Shown here: positions 17,922-26,027 of the stretch, piece by piece
Layout: the number at the start of each line of letters is the position of its first letter
How positions within the stretch are numbered: the first letter of the stretch is position 1
DNA from: Pleomorphomonas sp. PLEO
GTDB taxonomy: Bacteria; Pseudomonadota; Alphaproteobacteria; Rhizobiales; Pleomorphomonadaceae
Reading direction: 5' to 3'
Assembly (NCBI RefSeq): GCF_041320595.1
Contig: NZ_CP166625.1
Coordinates: 1,933,501 to 1,997,500 of the forward strand
DNA length: 64,000 nt
Program-made: the position numbers and the translations under genes
The notes under the pieces: generated by a model
Told to the model about the DNA's origin: nothing
Seen by the model: only the letters and a program-made list of their open reading frames with translations
Databases searched by the model: none

Positions 17922-19205
17922 ATGTTAGAAGAGCTTAAAATCGTCCGGTTTAAAAGTATAAGAGAGATGAGTCTCAATTTCGGGGCTATTAATTTATTCA
18001 TCGGGGGAAATGGCTCTGGTAAATCGAATATACTTGAAGCTATTGGGCTTGTATCGGCTTGTCTAGGTAGGGGGCTTTCCGGCCCAGACATCGGATCGAA
18101 GGGTCTGCGGATCACTCCTCCCGAGCTTATGAAGTCTTCATTTAAGAATGATGTTCTTCCGAAGACTCTGGAACTTACGGCTAAGTTTTCTGGGGAAATT
18201 ACTTACAAGTCTGTTCTTCAAAGCAGAGTCAGTGATCCTTTGTTACGCTTTTTTTCGGAAGCTTCCTATATTTCAGACCAGCGAATTTTCGGAAGAAGCA
18301 ATCGAGGTGCCAGTGCAACTGGCGTTTCGCATGCCGACAGGCTAGATAAAGGTCGGGGAATTTGGGACCAAATCAAAGCGACCTATGATATTCCTGCCGA
18401 TATGGACAGTGCGTTTTCTCAGTTTTCTCGTTTTGTTATTTACTCGCCACAAACCGATTTTCTGCGTGGCCGTCAGAGTGGCCGTGTAGACATGCCGCCC
18501 ATTGGTTTGCATGGAGAAGGACTTTCCGAGGCTGTTTCCAGTTTCCTCTCTGTTTGGAGGCGGTACAGCGCGAAGCCACTGAAAGACTCTTCTAGAGAAA
18601 CTGTCGAGTGGCAAATACTTCAAAAATGCGTTCAACTCGTGTGGCTCCCAGGCTGGGCATCGCAATTTGGTGCACACCGGCCCCCACCTAATCTGACCTC
18701 TCGCGATGTGGCGGATGTCTCGAAAGACATTGTTTATTTTGTTGATCGATTCATGCATGCTGCGCGTAACAGGTTGTCAGTGTATGACAGTAGTGAGGGG
18801 ACGTTATTCTTATTATTCGTAGCTATAATTCTTTCTCATCCAGATTCTCCAAAGATATTTGCTCTGGATAATGTGGATAATGCGCTTAATCCGAGACTTA
18901 CGAGGAAGCTCGTCGAGGCTATAGTTGGTGTTGTGTCTATGGCGAATGCAGATGGCGCTTCTCTTGGTGCGAGGCAAGTATTTCTTACCAGTCACAATCC
19001 TACAGCGCTAGATGCTTTTGATCTATTTGATGAAAAGCATAGAGTTTTTGTTGTGCGTCGCAATGAGAAGGGGCATACGACAGCGGATAGATTGTGCCCG
19101 AGTAAGGGGGCGACGCGAGAGGACTGGCAAAGAATGATGAAAGGGCGGAACCTTTCGCAAATTTGGCTCGATGGGGACATTCCAGGTGCGCTAGGAGATC
19201 TTTAG
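17922..19205 (+). CDS. AAA15/OLD-like ATPase, candidate defence protein
   Basis: A 427-residue SMC/ABC-like ATPase: Walker A FIGGNGSGKSNI near residue 27-38, an ABC-type signature region around residues 205-215, Walker B at nucleotides ~18855-18895 reading IFALDNVDNALNP, and a switch His in FLTSHNPTALDA. The residue after the Walker B Asp is Asn where many relatives have the catalytic Glu, so hydrolysis may be slow or atypical. It overlaps the next gene by one base (TAGTG). The pair is AT-rich and inserted behind a phage structural gene. ATPase plus TOPRIM-like pairs (PARIS, AbiL, split OLD) are known abortive-infection systems; membership here is inferred. Confidence 0.7.
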   Translation: MLEELKIVRFKSIREMSLNFGAINLFIGGNGSGKSNILEAIGLVSACLGRGLSGPDIGSKGLRITPPELMKSSFKNDVLPKTLELTAKFSGEITYKSVLQSRVSDPLLRFFSEASYISDQRIFGRSNRGASATGVSHADRLDKGRGIWDQIKATYDIPADMDSAFSQFSRFVIYSPQTDFLRGRQSGRVDMPPIGLHGEGLSEAVSSFLSVWRRYSAKPLKDSSRETVEWQILQKCVQLVWLPGWASQFGAHRPPPNLTSRDVADVSKDIVYFVDRFMHAARNRLSVYDSSEGTLFLLFVAIILSHPDSPKIFALDNVDNALNPRLTRKLVEAIVGVVSMANADGASLGARQVFLTSHNPTALDAFDLFDEKHRVFVVRRNEKGHTTADRLCPSKGATREDWQRMMKGRNLSQIWLDGDIPGALGDL

Positions 19206-19933
19206 TGAGAATCGGGGTTGTTTGCGAAGGCCCAACGGATTTCCACGCCATTGAGGGCTTCCTTGGTGAGGCGCTGATAGCGTCAGGTGTTGAAGTCGAG
19301 TTCGAGCCCATTCAACCGAACCTGGATCAAACCCTTCCCTCAGCGGGTTGGGGAAATGTATTCTCATGGTTGGATCGCAACCCACCTGAATATCGGATTC
19401 GGAATTATTTCGGCGGAGGTTTGTTTGGTGGAAACTTAGGTAGAACGAAATTAGACTGCCTTTTGATCCAGATGGATTCAGATATACTTGGCGAACTGTC
19501 ATTCTGTACCTATGTTCATGAGAACTACAAATACCCAGTAAGTGCCCCCACATCGTCGGCGGATCGTGCCAACGAAATTCGGAAAATATTAAAGGTTTCG
19601 TCGCGTTTTGATGAGATGACGGAGGCTGATATCTCTCGACACGTACTTGCACCTGCGGTTGAATCCACAGAAACGTGGTGTGTTGCTGCATTCAAGACGC
19701 CAACAAGAGATTTTGAAGTAATTAGTCAAGAAGAGCTTGTGAACGAATTTATGTCGGCTCTTGAAATTTCCGAAAATAGGCCTCTGAAAGATAGTTACAA
19801 TAATATTGATAAGAATCCTCTAAGGAGGAGTAAATTTTGCAAGGTACATAAGGTTGGGTGGGCTAGAGTCGTCGATGGGTGTCGCGAATTTCGGCTTTTA
19901 TTTAACGACGTACTTAAGATTTCAAAAATTTGA
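19205..19933 (+). CDS. TOPRIM-like (DUF4276-like) partner protein
   Basis: A 242-residue protein beginning at a GTG that overlaps the stop of the ATPase gene. The N-terminus RIGVVCEGPTDFHAIEGFL supplies the TOPRIM glutamate (CEGPTD), and LDCLLIQMDSDI supplies a DxD motif, as in DUF4276 and OLD-family TOPRIM nucleases. The middle and C-terminal parts are not recognised. Overlap and shared AT-rich composition show that it works with the upstream ATPase. By analogy the ATPase senses or holds phage products and this protein is the nuclease effector; that role is inference. Confidence 0.65.
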   Translation: MRIGVVCEGPTDFHAIEGFLGEALIASGVEVEFEPIQPNLDQTLPSAGWGNVFSWLDRNPPEYRIRNYFGGGLFGGNLGRTKLDCLLIQMDSDILGELSFCTYVHENYKYPVSAPTSSADRANEIRKILKVSSRFDEMTEADISRHVLAPAVESTETWCVAAFKTPTRDFEVISQEELVNEFMSALEISENRPLKDSYNNIDKNPLRRSKFCKVHKVGWARVVDGCREFRLLFNDVLKISKI

Positions 19934-20032
19934 ATTTGGCGATTTATTTTATAAAAGCTCATGTATCTTTCATTTTCTCGTAGTCTTGGTCTTTGAATAT
20001 AGAAAATGATCTTAAGGGTTCCTCTGGAGCCC

Positions 20033-20311
20033 CTAATTGCGGCAATGTGAAGGCTTCTTTGCTGACCTTTTGAGTTGGCGCGCTTCCTCGATGATCGCTT
20101 CCACATCCAGAGGCTCGGACGGGCCACTGCCGAGCCCTTCGTCGATATCGCGCCGGAGGGCATCGAGCTTGGCTTGCCTCAGGTTTTCCTGCTCCTCGAG
20201 GAGGCGCAGCCCATCGCGCAACACCTCGCTGGCCGACGCATAGCGACCGCTGGCGACCAGTTGCTTGACGAAGCCTTCGAAGCGGTCGCCGAGGGTATAG
20301 CTGGACGGCAT
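20033..20311 (-). CDS. parD: ParD-like antitoxin, orphan
   Basis: A 92-residue ribbon-helix-helix protein of the ParD/CopG type (SSYTLGDRFEGFVKQLVASG, ASASEVLRDGLRLLEEQE, AKLDALRRDIDEGLGSG). It should dimerise to bind its own operator and neutralise a ParE toxin. No parE is found: downstream (below 20033) lies the end of the TOPRIM-like gene and upstream a phage gene fragment. It is probably a leftover from a parDE operon within the cargo block. Confidence 0.75.
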   Translation of the reverse strand: MPSSYTLGDRFEGFVKQLVASGRYASASEVLRDGLRLLEEQENLRQAKLDALRRDIDEGLGSGPSEPLDVEAIIEEARQLKRSAKKPSHCRN

Positions 20312-20377
20312 GGGGCAATCTCCTTTGCCCTCATTTATATCATTTTATGATAGTCGGCCCAAGAGCAAATGGGAGTC

Positions 20378-20455
20378 GCCACCGGCATCGCCGACACGGA
20401 TACCGGCGCGCCGACGGCGGCGGATGTGGTGGGGCTGGGGTTGTGGGTGGCGTGA
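20378..20455 (+). pseudogene. Diverged copy of phage gene 3' end
   Basis: 78 bases matching the last 78 bases of the phage structural gene ending at 17679, with only about seven substitutions, and encoding DTDTGAPTAADVVGLGLWVA then a stop. It marks the right edge of the cargo block 17680-20377 and the last phage-derived sequence in the window. Confidence 0.85.
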
Positions 20456-20489
20456 CCCGAGGCGGGGCAGGGTGTCCCGCCGCTCATGC

Positions 20490-20813
20490 TCACGCAAGCA
20501 TTCGCAGCCCGTGCTTCTGGACGATGCCGAGCAGCTTCAGTGCCGGGCCGCTCGGCCGCTTGGCGCCGGTTTCCCACTTCTGCACCGTGGACTCGCTGGT
20601 GTTGAGATAGCGGGCGAAGACCGGTTGGCTGACGTGGTTGCGTTCCCTCAGCTCTTTGATCTCTTCCGGTGCGAGCGCGGCAGGGGCGGAAAGACACGTC
20701 TCGTCGAAGGTCTTCATCGTTTCCTTATCGATGGTCCCCGCCGCGTACATGCCTTGGACGGCGCTGTGGATGGCCTCGAAGGCGTCGCTCTTGAACTTAC
20801 GCTTGCCTGTCAT
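20490..20813 (-). CDS. NadS/HigA-like antitoxin
   Basis: A 107-residue protein with a C-terminal helix-turn-helix (RERNHVSQPVFARYLNTSES, then TVQKWETGAKRPSGPALKLL) typical of NadS-type antitoxins. It overlaps the upstream toxin gene by 17 bases, so the two form a toxin-first operon. It should bind the palindrome at 21172-21186 and neutralise the RelE-like toxin. Confidence 0.85.
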   Translation of the reverse strand: MTGKRKFKSDAFEAIHSAVQGMYAAGTIDKETMKTFDETCLSAPAALAPEEIKELRERNHVSQPVFARYLNTSESTVQKWETGAKRPSGPALKLLGIVQKHGLRMLA

Positions 20814-21162
20814 GGCAAATCTCCATCAACGCGCCGGCCTTCAGCTCGGCTTCCAAGTCCCCAGATGTCTTCCGGCGATAGAGCTCCGCGAGCCTGCGGA
20901 ACGCCTCCAGTTCATCGTCTTCGATGTTCGCCCGATCCTGCTTGGCGAACAGGTAGGCGAACACCCAGAATTCGCCAGCCTTTGCGAGAACGATCGAACG
21001 ATGACGGTTCTCGTTGAGCCGCTTCTTGAATACGCCGCCGCCGAGATCGTCAGCCTGACCGAGCGCGACTTGCTCGATGGCCTTGCACAACTCCCGATCG
21101 GAGATCCCTGCCTTACGGGCGGCCTTGGCGAACCAAGCCGTTTTGAACGTACGCTCTCGCAT
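20797..21162 (-). CDS. RelE-like type II toxin
   Basis: A 121-residue protein from the ATG at 21162 (RERTFKTAWFAKAARKAGIS). A GTG 15 bases upstream is possible but overlaps the operator. The core LGGGVFKKRLNENRHRSIVL, EFWVFAYLFAKQDRANIEDD is typical of the RelE/HigB-like family paired with NadS antitoxins (PF06296 type). Such toxins cleave mRNA or inhibit translation at the ribosome. It is the first gene of a two-gene operon with its antitoxin. Confidence 0.85.
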   Translation of the reverse strand: MRERTFKTAWFAKAARKAGISDRELCKAIEQVALGQADDLGGGVFKKRLNENRHRSIVLAKAGEFWVFAYLFAKQDRANIEDDELEAFRRLAELYRRKTSGDLEAELKAGALMEICHDRQA

Positions 21163-21171
21163 GTCTTCAGG

Positions 21172-21186
21172 TAGCACTTAGTGCTA
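21172..21186. promoter_or_regulatory. Palindromic operator of toxin-antitoxin operon
   Basis: Perfect inverted repeat TAGCAC-TTA-GTGCTA ten bases upstream of the toxin ATG. Its position fits autoregulation by the antitoxin or the complex. Confidence 0.65.
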
Positions 21187-21202
21187 TGCCTTTCAAGGTG
21201 CG

Positions 21203-22171
21203 TCAGGGTCGCAGCAGCGTACTCCCCGCCGTCTTGCCGCTTTCCAGGTCGGCGTGGGCGGTGGCGGCGTCTTTCAGGGGGTAGGTCTGGCCGATGGTGG
21301 CGGTGATGCCGCTGGCGATCGCCTGGAGCACCGCTTGGCCGGCCGAGCGATAGGTGTCGGGTTCGGCCGCGTAGGCCATGACGCTGGGGCGCGCCAGGGC
21401 GATGGAGCGGATGGGGCCGAGGGCGGTGACGTCGACGGGCGGAATGGGGCCGGCCGCCTGGCCGATGCTGGCCACGGTGCCGAATTTGCGCAGGGATGCG
21501 AAGGTCTTTTCCAGCGTGGTGCCGCCGATGCCGTCGATGGCGAAATCGACGCCTCGCCCGTCCGTCAGGCCGGCGATGACGGCCGGAAAGTCGGCATCGC
21601 GGCCGGTGATGACGTGGTCGGCGCCGGCCTCCCGCGCCAGCTCCGCTTTGGCATCGCTGCCCACCGTGGCGAACACCTCGGCGCCAAGGAGCTTGGCCCA
21701 TTGCGTCAGGATCACCCCGAGACCGCCGGCCGCCGCGTGGACGAGAAGGCGGGTTCCCGGTGCCACCGGGAAGACGCGGGTCAGCAGCATGTGGGCGGTC
21801 AGCGCCTTGAAGAAGGTGCTCGCCGCGACGTCGTCGGATAGGTCGGCCGGCAGCAGGTGCAGCCGCTCCGCCTTGATCAGCCGCGTCTCCGTGTAGCCGC
21901 CGACCGGCGGGCCGCCATAAACAACGCGGTCACCGGGGGAGAAGGCTCTGACGCCGTCGCCGACCGCCTCGATGATGCCCGCCGCCTCGACGCCTGGAAT
22001 GCCCTGAGGCAGGGGATAGAGCCCGGAGCGGTGATAGACGTCGAGGAAATTGACGCCGATGGCGGTCTGGCGCAGCAGCACTTCGCCGGGGCCGGGCGGT
22101 TGCGGGGTGAAGGTTTCGGCGATCAGGCACTCAGGCCCGCCCGGCTGGCGGACGATCATACGCAGGCTCAT
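21203..22171 (-). CDS. Zinc-independent NADPH:quinone oxidoreductase
   Basis: A 322-residue MDR-superfamily reductase of the QOR type. It has a GroES-like N-terminal domain (GVNFLDVYHRSGLYPLPQGI, PGVEAAGIIEAVGDGV) and a Rossmann domain with nucleotide motif AAAGGLGVILTQWAK. The zinc ligands of alcohol dehydrogenases are absent, as in quinone reductases. It should reduce quinones in the cytoplasm with NADPH. It is divergent from a LysR gene with 95 bases between them, so that regulator probably controls it. Confidence 0.9.
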   Translation of the reverse strand: MSLRMIVRQPGGPECLIAETFTPQPPGPGEVLLRQTAIGVNFLDVYHRSGLYPLPQGIPGVEAAGIIEAVGDGVRAFSPGDRVVYGGPPVGGYTETRLIKAERLHLLPADLSDDVAASTFFKALTAHMLLTRVFPVAPGTRLLVHAAAGGLGVILTQWAKLLGAEVFATVGSDAKAELAREAGADHVITGRDADFPAVIAGLTDGRGVDFAIDGIGGTTLEKTFASLRKFGTVASIGQAAGPIPPVDVTALGPIRSIALARPSVMAYAAEPDTYRSAGQAVLQAIASGITATIGQTYPLKDAATAHADLESGKTAGSTLLRP

Positions 22172-22266
22172 GGTTCAAACTCCCTTGAGGTTCGGCGGGC
22201 AGGTTGGCATGGCTTGGCTTGATCATTAATTCCCTATATTCGATCATTGGATGGGAAAAAATTGAC

Positions 22267-23112
22267 ATGATCGACTGGGAGAACCTGCGCTTTCTGTCCG
22301 TCCTGGCCCGCGAGGGCAGCTTCTCGGCAGCGGCGCGCCGGCTTGGCGTCGAGCATGCGACGGTCAGCCGACGGCTCGCGGCGCTAGAGGCGGACTGCGG
22401 TTTGCGCCTGCTCGATCGGCGGGGCAAAAAGGTGACGCTCACCGCCGACGGCGAGCGCATGGCCGAGGTGGCGCTGCGCATGGAAGAGCAGGCCCTGGGC
22501 GCGGCGCGTCTGGCCTCGGCCTCGCACACCGGCCTTTCCGGCAAGGTCACCATCAGCGCGCCACCGGCGTTGACGGCGGCGCGGCTGATCGGCCCGCTGA
22601 CGCGGCTGCGCCAGCGCCACCCTGACCTGACGATCCACGTCGTCGGCGAAACGCGGCAAGCCTCGCTGGATCGCCGCGAGGCCGATGTCGCGGTGCGGCT
22701 TTCGCGGCCCGACAAGGGCGATCTGACCATCAGCCGCATCGGCGACGTCGCCTTTCATTTCTACGCGACGGAGAGCTACCTCGCAGCGGCCGCGCCAGCG
22801 GATTGGCAGTTCATCGCCTATGACGGTGGCTTGATGGACGACGCGCCGCAATCGCGCCGCCTGAAGGAGTTCGCGGCCGGCCGCCCTATCGGCTTCTTCG
22901 CCAGCTCGGCGGAGCTTCAGATGGCGGTCGCCGCCGCCGGCGGCGGCATCGTCATCCTCCCCGACTTCATGGCCGAGACGGAGCCCCGGCTGGTGGCGAT
23001 CGACGAGGGGCGCGACCCGCTGCGGCGCGAGGTGTGGCTCGCCGTTCACACCGATCTTCACGCCGTGCCGGCCGTGCAGGCGGTGGTACAGGCGCTGAAA
23101 GCGGCGATGTGA
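22267..23112 (+). CDS. LysR-family transcriptional regulator
   Basis: A 281-residue regulator. The ATG at 22267 gives the canonical start MIDWENLRFLSVLAREGSFS; an upstream ATG would add an unrelated extension. The winged helix (SAAARRLGVEHATVSRRLAA) is followed by a LysR substrate-binding domain that is slightly shorter than usual. The divergent quinone oxidoreductase gene is the likely target. The 95-base spacer contains TTGATCATTAAT and TCGATCATTGG, half-sites that could serve as the operator. Confidence 0.85.
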   Translation: MIDWENLRFLSVLAREGSFSAAARRLGVEHATVSRRLAALEADCGLRLLDRRGKKVTLTADGERMAEVALRMEEQALGAARLASASHTGLSGKVTISAPPALTAARLIGPLTRLRQRHPDLTIHVVGETRQASLDRREADVAVRLSRPDKGDLTISRIGDVAFHFYATESYLAAAAPADWQFIAYDGGLMDDAPQSRRLKEFAAGRPIGFFASSAELQMAVAAAGGGIVILPDFMAETEPRLVAIDEGRDPLRREVWLAVHTDLHAVPAVQAVVQALKAAM

Positions 23113-23169
23113 GTGGGGGAGGCGTCGTCGAGCCAGGGCCGAAAGGCGCCTGATATTCCCCGCTCGCTT

Positions 23170-23490
23170 CCTCCTGCCTGAGATCCTCTTTCTCACGCAG
23201 AGGAGGACAGCTTTATATAGAGGGAACAGAGGGATGGCGCGTCGCCCTTTGCTTTGCTCCCGCTGCCATCACGCTGTCCTCCTCTGCGAAGGCAGAGGAT
23301 CTCAGGCGGAAAGAGGCGATGACGCCGATATAGGGTGCCATTGGCGGCCATGCGGACTTGGTGGGGTTTGATCGCGCGAGGCGCCAGGGCCGAAAGGGGC
23401 TCCGAGAGCACTATCAGGCGTCCATGTCCATGGAGCGCTATATCGGCCGATCGTCTCTTCCTGCCTGAGGTCCTCTGCCTGCGCAGAGGA
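23170..23490. repeat. REP-like palindromes, third copy split by IS110
   Basis: A degenerate forward copy with a longer loop (about 23184-23207), a reverse copy (23280-23299) and a forward copy (23471-23490). The last one ends abruptly in GCAGAGGA at 23490, where the IS110 element begins. Its expected continuation, TGACATG plus an AT-rich tract, is found after the element at 24703. No gene is seen in 23113-23490. Confidence 0.85.
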
Positions 23491-23520
23491 TTGTTCGTCT
23501 GCGTTGTCTTAAGATGAAGG

Positions 23521-23703
23521 CGGCCTCTCCGGCCGGTTGGTTTGACGACCCCGGAGAGGCCGGTGGCAGGCGACCGTGCGGAGGATCGGGTTTTCACCCG
23601 TTGTCATCAAGGCTCCCTGCCATCTTCCATCATTCGCTTGGAGAGTTGATGGGGTCTCTGGGGGCTGACCCTTGCCGATCAGACCCACGCCCGAGAACAA
23701 TCC
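23521..23703 (+). ncRNA. Predicted IS110 bridge RNA
   Basis: Upstream of the transposase three structures follow one another. First, a 12-bp hairpin pairs 23521-23532 with 23551-23562. Second, a stem (23562-23570 with 23616-23624) opens into an internal loop with GCGGAGGAT (23578-23586) on one side and TGTCATC (23602-23608) on the other, capped by hairpin 23587-23600. Third, AGAGTTGAT (23642-23650) and GAACAATC (23695-23702) flank a GGGTCT/AGACCC stem (23652-23657/23681-23686). Loop two matches the target on both sides of the insertion, GCAGAGGAT (one G:T wobble) and GATGACA. Loop three matches the circular end junction, AGAGTTGAT and GATTGTTC. These are the target and donor guides of an IS110 bridge RNA; transcription ends are not known. 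Confidence 0.85.
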
Positions 23704-23742
23704 GAAGCTCATGGTGGCCTAACTTGGGAAGGATAGCACATC

Positions 23743-24702
23743 ATGACCTTTTTGCAGAAGGCTCCCGAGATCGTTCTGGGCTTCGATGTCTCCCAGGACA
23801 CGCTGACGGTCTTCCAAGCCCTTTCCTCGTCTGCCTGTCCGAAGCCTTGCGTCATCGACAATACCGCCGCCGCCATCCGCCGCTTTCTGAAGAGTCTTGA
23901 GCGGATAGACCTTGCGGTCTGCGAGCCGACCGGTGGCCATGAGCATGTCCTTGTGGCCGAACTGATGGCCGCAGGCATTGCCTGCCACCGGGTGGATGCC
24001 TTGAAGGTAAAGGCTTTTATCCGCTCCTTCGGCACCCTGGCCAAGACGGACGCTCTCGATGCCGAAGCGCTGGCCCGCTACGGGCAGGATCGCTGGGATC
24101 GGCTTTCCCTCTTCCTGCCGAAAGAGGCCGACCAGAAGATCTTGACCGATCTGGTTGCCCGGCGCGAGGACCTGGTTGCCCTCAAGGTGGCCGAGCAGAA
24201 CCGGGCAAGAGCGCCGGCCAGCAAGGTGATCAAGGCGTCCTGTGACGCCATCCTGCGGGCCATCGTCCGCCAGATCAAAGCCATTGAGGCGGAGACGAAG
24301 GCGCTGATCGACAGAACCCCGCAGCTCAAGGCTGCCTTCCGGGAAATGCAGAGCTTGCCCGGTGTCGGGTCGCTGACCGCGATCGCTCTTCTCGCCCACA
24401 TGCCAGAGCTGGGCAGCCTGCAGCGAAGGCAGGCGGCCTCGCTGGCCGGCGTGGCCCCACACGCCAATGACAGCGGTCTGTTCAAGGGACACAGGACGAT
24501 GCGCGGTGGACGCTCTGAGGTGCGTCGTCTCCTCTTCATGGCAGCCCTGGCCGCAAGCCACGCAAAGGGACCATTACGTGAGGTCTATCAACGCCTTGTT
24601 CAAAACGGAAAGAAGCCAATCGTCGCCATCGGAGCCCTCATGCGCAAGATCATCGTCATCCTCAATGCAAGACTGAGAGACCTCAATGCCCAACAGAGTT
24701 GA
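23743..24702 (+). CDS. IS110-family transposase (bridge recombinase)
   Basis: A 319-residue DEDD recombinase of full length. The N-terminal RuvC-like domain carries the acidic residues in GFDVSQ, VCEPTGGH and KTDALDAEAL. The C-terminal Transposase_20 domain has LPGVGSLTAIALLAHMPELG and the serine-containing region HRTMRGGRSEVRRLLFMAAL. GGAAGGA lies upstream of the ATG. With its bridge RNA it should join the element ends to a short programmed target, here a REP-like palindrome. The stop codon coincides with the right end of the element. Confidence 0.95.
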   Translation: MTFLQKAPEIVLGFDVSQDTLTVFQALSSSACPKPCVIDNTAAAIRRFLKSLERIDLAVCEPTGGHEHVLVAELMAAGIACHRVDALKVKAFIRSFGTLAKTDALDAEALARYGQDRWDRLSLFLPKEADQKILTDLVARREDLVALKVAEQNRARAPASKVIKASCDAILRAIVRQIKAIEAETKALIDRTPQLKAAFREMQSLPGVGSLTAIALLAHMPELGSLQRRQAASLAGVAPHANDSGLFKGHRTMRGGRSEVRRLLFMAALAASHAKGPLREVYQRLVQNGKKPIVAIGALMRKIIVILNARLRDLNAQQS

Positions 24703-24814
24703 TGACATGTAAATTATATATATAAAACAAATATTTAGCTAAAGGGCGCAGGTTGCCATCTTCCGCGCGAGAAAGCGGAGAATGATAATCTATGTATATG
24801 TTTTTATTATATAA

Positions 24815-24860
24815 TTCTGTCCTCCTCTGCGAAGGCAGAGGATCTCAGGCAGAAAGAGAC
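24815..24860. repeat. REP-like palindrome, reverse orientation
   Basis: Arms at 24823-24830 and 24835-24842 with loop GAAG, followed by TCTCAGGCAG. It is the opposite-orientation partner of the palindrome split by the IS110 element. 24703-24760 is the AT-rich tract that follows forward copies elsewhere. Confidence 0.85.
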
Positions 24861-24938
24861 GATGACGCAGATATAGGGCACCATTGCGGCCATTGCCGCT
24901 GCTGCCCAAATCCGGCAGCCGTGTCAAAAGCAGCTTGA

Positions 24939-25307
24939 TCATTTTGGAAAGCGGCTGAGGTGCTCGTGGATGATCTTCCATTGCGCGTCCTCCTTTCGCA
25001 ATACGGTGGTGCCACGACCGTCGCCTTCGTAAGTTTTCCCGTCAATATCGGCCTTCCATCGGAAGCGATACGCGCAGCTTGCGAGTGTATCGCTCACCCC
25101 AATCCAGTCGACGTCCTCCAGCCAGTAGACCTCGTTTTGAAGTGTGCGCCACGTTTGTTCGAACGCGGCCTTTATTGCATCGAGCCCGCGATAGGTGCCG
25201 TCGGTAAACCAGAAGATCGCCTCCGCTGATATCAGCGGGGCAACCTCATCGAAGCGCCGCAGATTAACTCTGGTTTCATAGAGTTTCATGTGGTCTTGCG
25301 GGTGCAT
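24939..25307 (-). CDS. NTF2-like (SnoaL/DUF4440) protein
   Basis: A 122-residue single-domain protein. The ATG at 25307 is preceded by AAAGGAGA, so a longer frame extending upstream is rejected. It shows the NTF2-like cone pattern: FDEVAPLISAEAIFWFTDGT, YRGLDAIKAAFEQTWRTL, and a C-terminal TVLRKEDAQWKIIHEHLS. The fold is used for small-molecule turnover or as an accessory domain; no substrate can be named. It is monocistronic. Confidence 0.75.
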   Translation of the reverse strand: MHPQDHMKLYETRVNLRRFDEVAPLISAEAIFWFTDGTYRGLDAIKAAFEQTWRTLQNEVYWLEDVDWIGVSDTLASCAYRFRWKADIDGKTYEGDGRGTTVLRKEDAQWKIIHEHLSRFPK

Positions 25308-25426
25308 ACGGCTCTCCTTTCGTGTTGGCTGGGGATGTTTTGGCCGCATGGTATATGTTGCCATGGAGCATTTATTGAGAACAGATGGGTCGCAAACGCT
25401 GCTCATGCCCGAAGTGGTGGATGATT

Positions 25427-25984
25427 ATGTCGGATCGGATAACCGGAATGGAATTTCGCTATGGCGTGGCCGGTGTCGCCGACGCGGCAAATCTGGCGGC
25501 GCTTTCCATTGAAGTCTGGCTGCACACCTATGCCAGGGAGGGTATCCGCCGGGCTTTTTCGGACTATGTCCTGCGCGAGTTCACCGCCGCCAGGTTCGCC
25601 GACCAGATCGCCAGCGAGCGCCATACTTTTCTCAAGTGCGAGCGCGGCGACCATCTGCTCGGCTATCTCCGGATGGACTTCAACGCCCCCTGTCCGACGG
25701 TCCCCGAGCTCGAGACCGAGATCGCGACGCTGTATGTCCGGGCGCACCACGCGCGGCAGGGTATCGGCACGCACCTTCTGGCTCATGCTTCGAACATCTG
25801 CCGAGGGCGTGGCCTCAAAGGCTTCTGGCTGTGCGTCAACCATGAGAACGCGCCGGCCATCCGCTTCTACCAGGCGCAGCATTTTGAGCGCAAAGGCTCC
25901 GACTATTTCGAGCTGGAGGGCGAGCGGCATGAGAATTTCATCCTCACCCGCGAGCTCACGCCGTCGGTGGCGACTGTGCGCTGA
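25427..25984 (+). CDS. GNAT-family N-acetyltransferase
   Basis: A 185-residue acetyltransferase. The acetyl-CoA-binding motif A is LYVRAHHARQGIGTHLLAHA, and the C-terminal FWLCVNHENAPAIRFYQAQH with GSDYFELEGERHENFILTRE completes the fold. An ATG at 25427 is chosen; one at 25448 is also possible, and neither has a strong ribosome binding site. The substrate is unknown. A diverged remnant of a related GNAT gene lies at about 35914-36040. Confidence 0.8.
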   Translation: MSDRITGMEFRYGVAGVADAANLAALSIEVWLHTYAREGIRRAFSDYVLREFTAARFADQIASERHTFLKCERGDHLLGYLRMDFNAPCPTVPELETEIATLYVRAHHARQGIGTHLLAHASNICRGRGLKGFWLCVNHENAPAIRFYQAQHFERKGSDYFELEGERHENFILTRELTPSVATVR

Positions 25985-26027
25985 CCACCGTGCTCATGGG
26001 AGCCTGATACTGGCGCCCCCGCTTTCG

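Larger units (their letters stand above)
23491..24702 (+). mobile_element. IS110-family insertion sequence
   Basis: A 1212-bp element with a single DEDD transposase gene and a ~250-base upstream non-coding region. Its limits follow from the interrupted REP-like palindrome: GCAGAGGA to the left and TGACATG to the right restore an uninterrupted copy. There are no terminal inverted repeats and no target duplication beyond a GA core present at the left junction (23489-23490) and at the right end (24701-24702), as expected for IS110 recombination through a circular junction. It appears intact. Confidence 0.9.
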
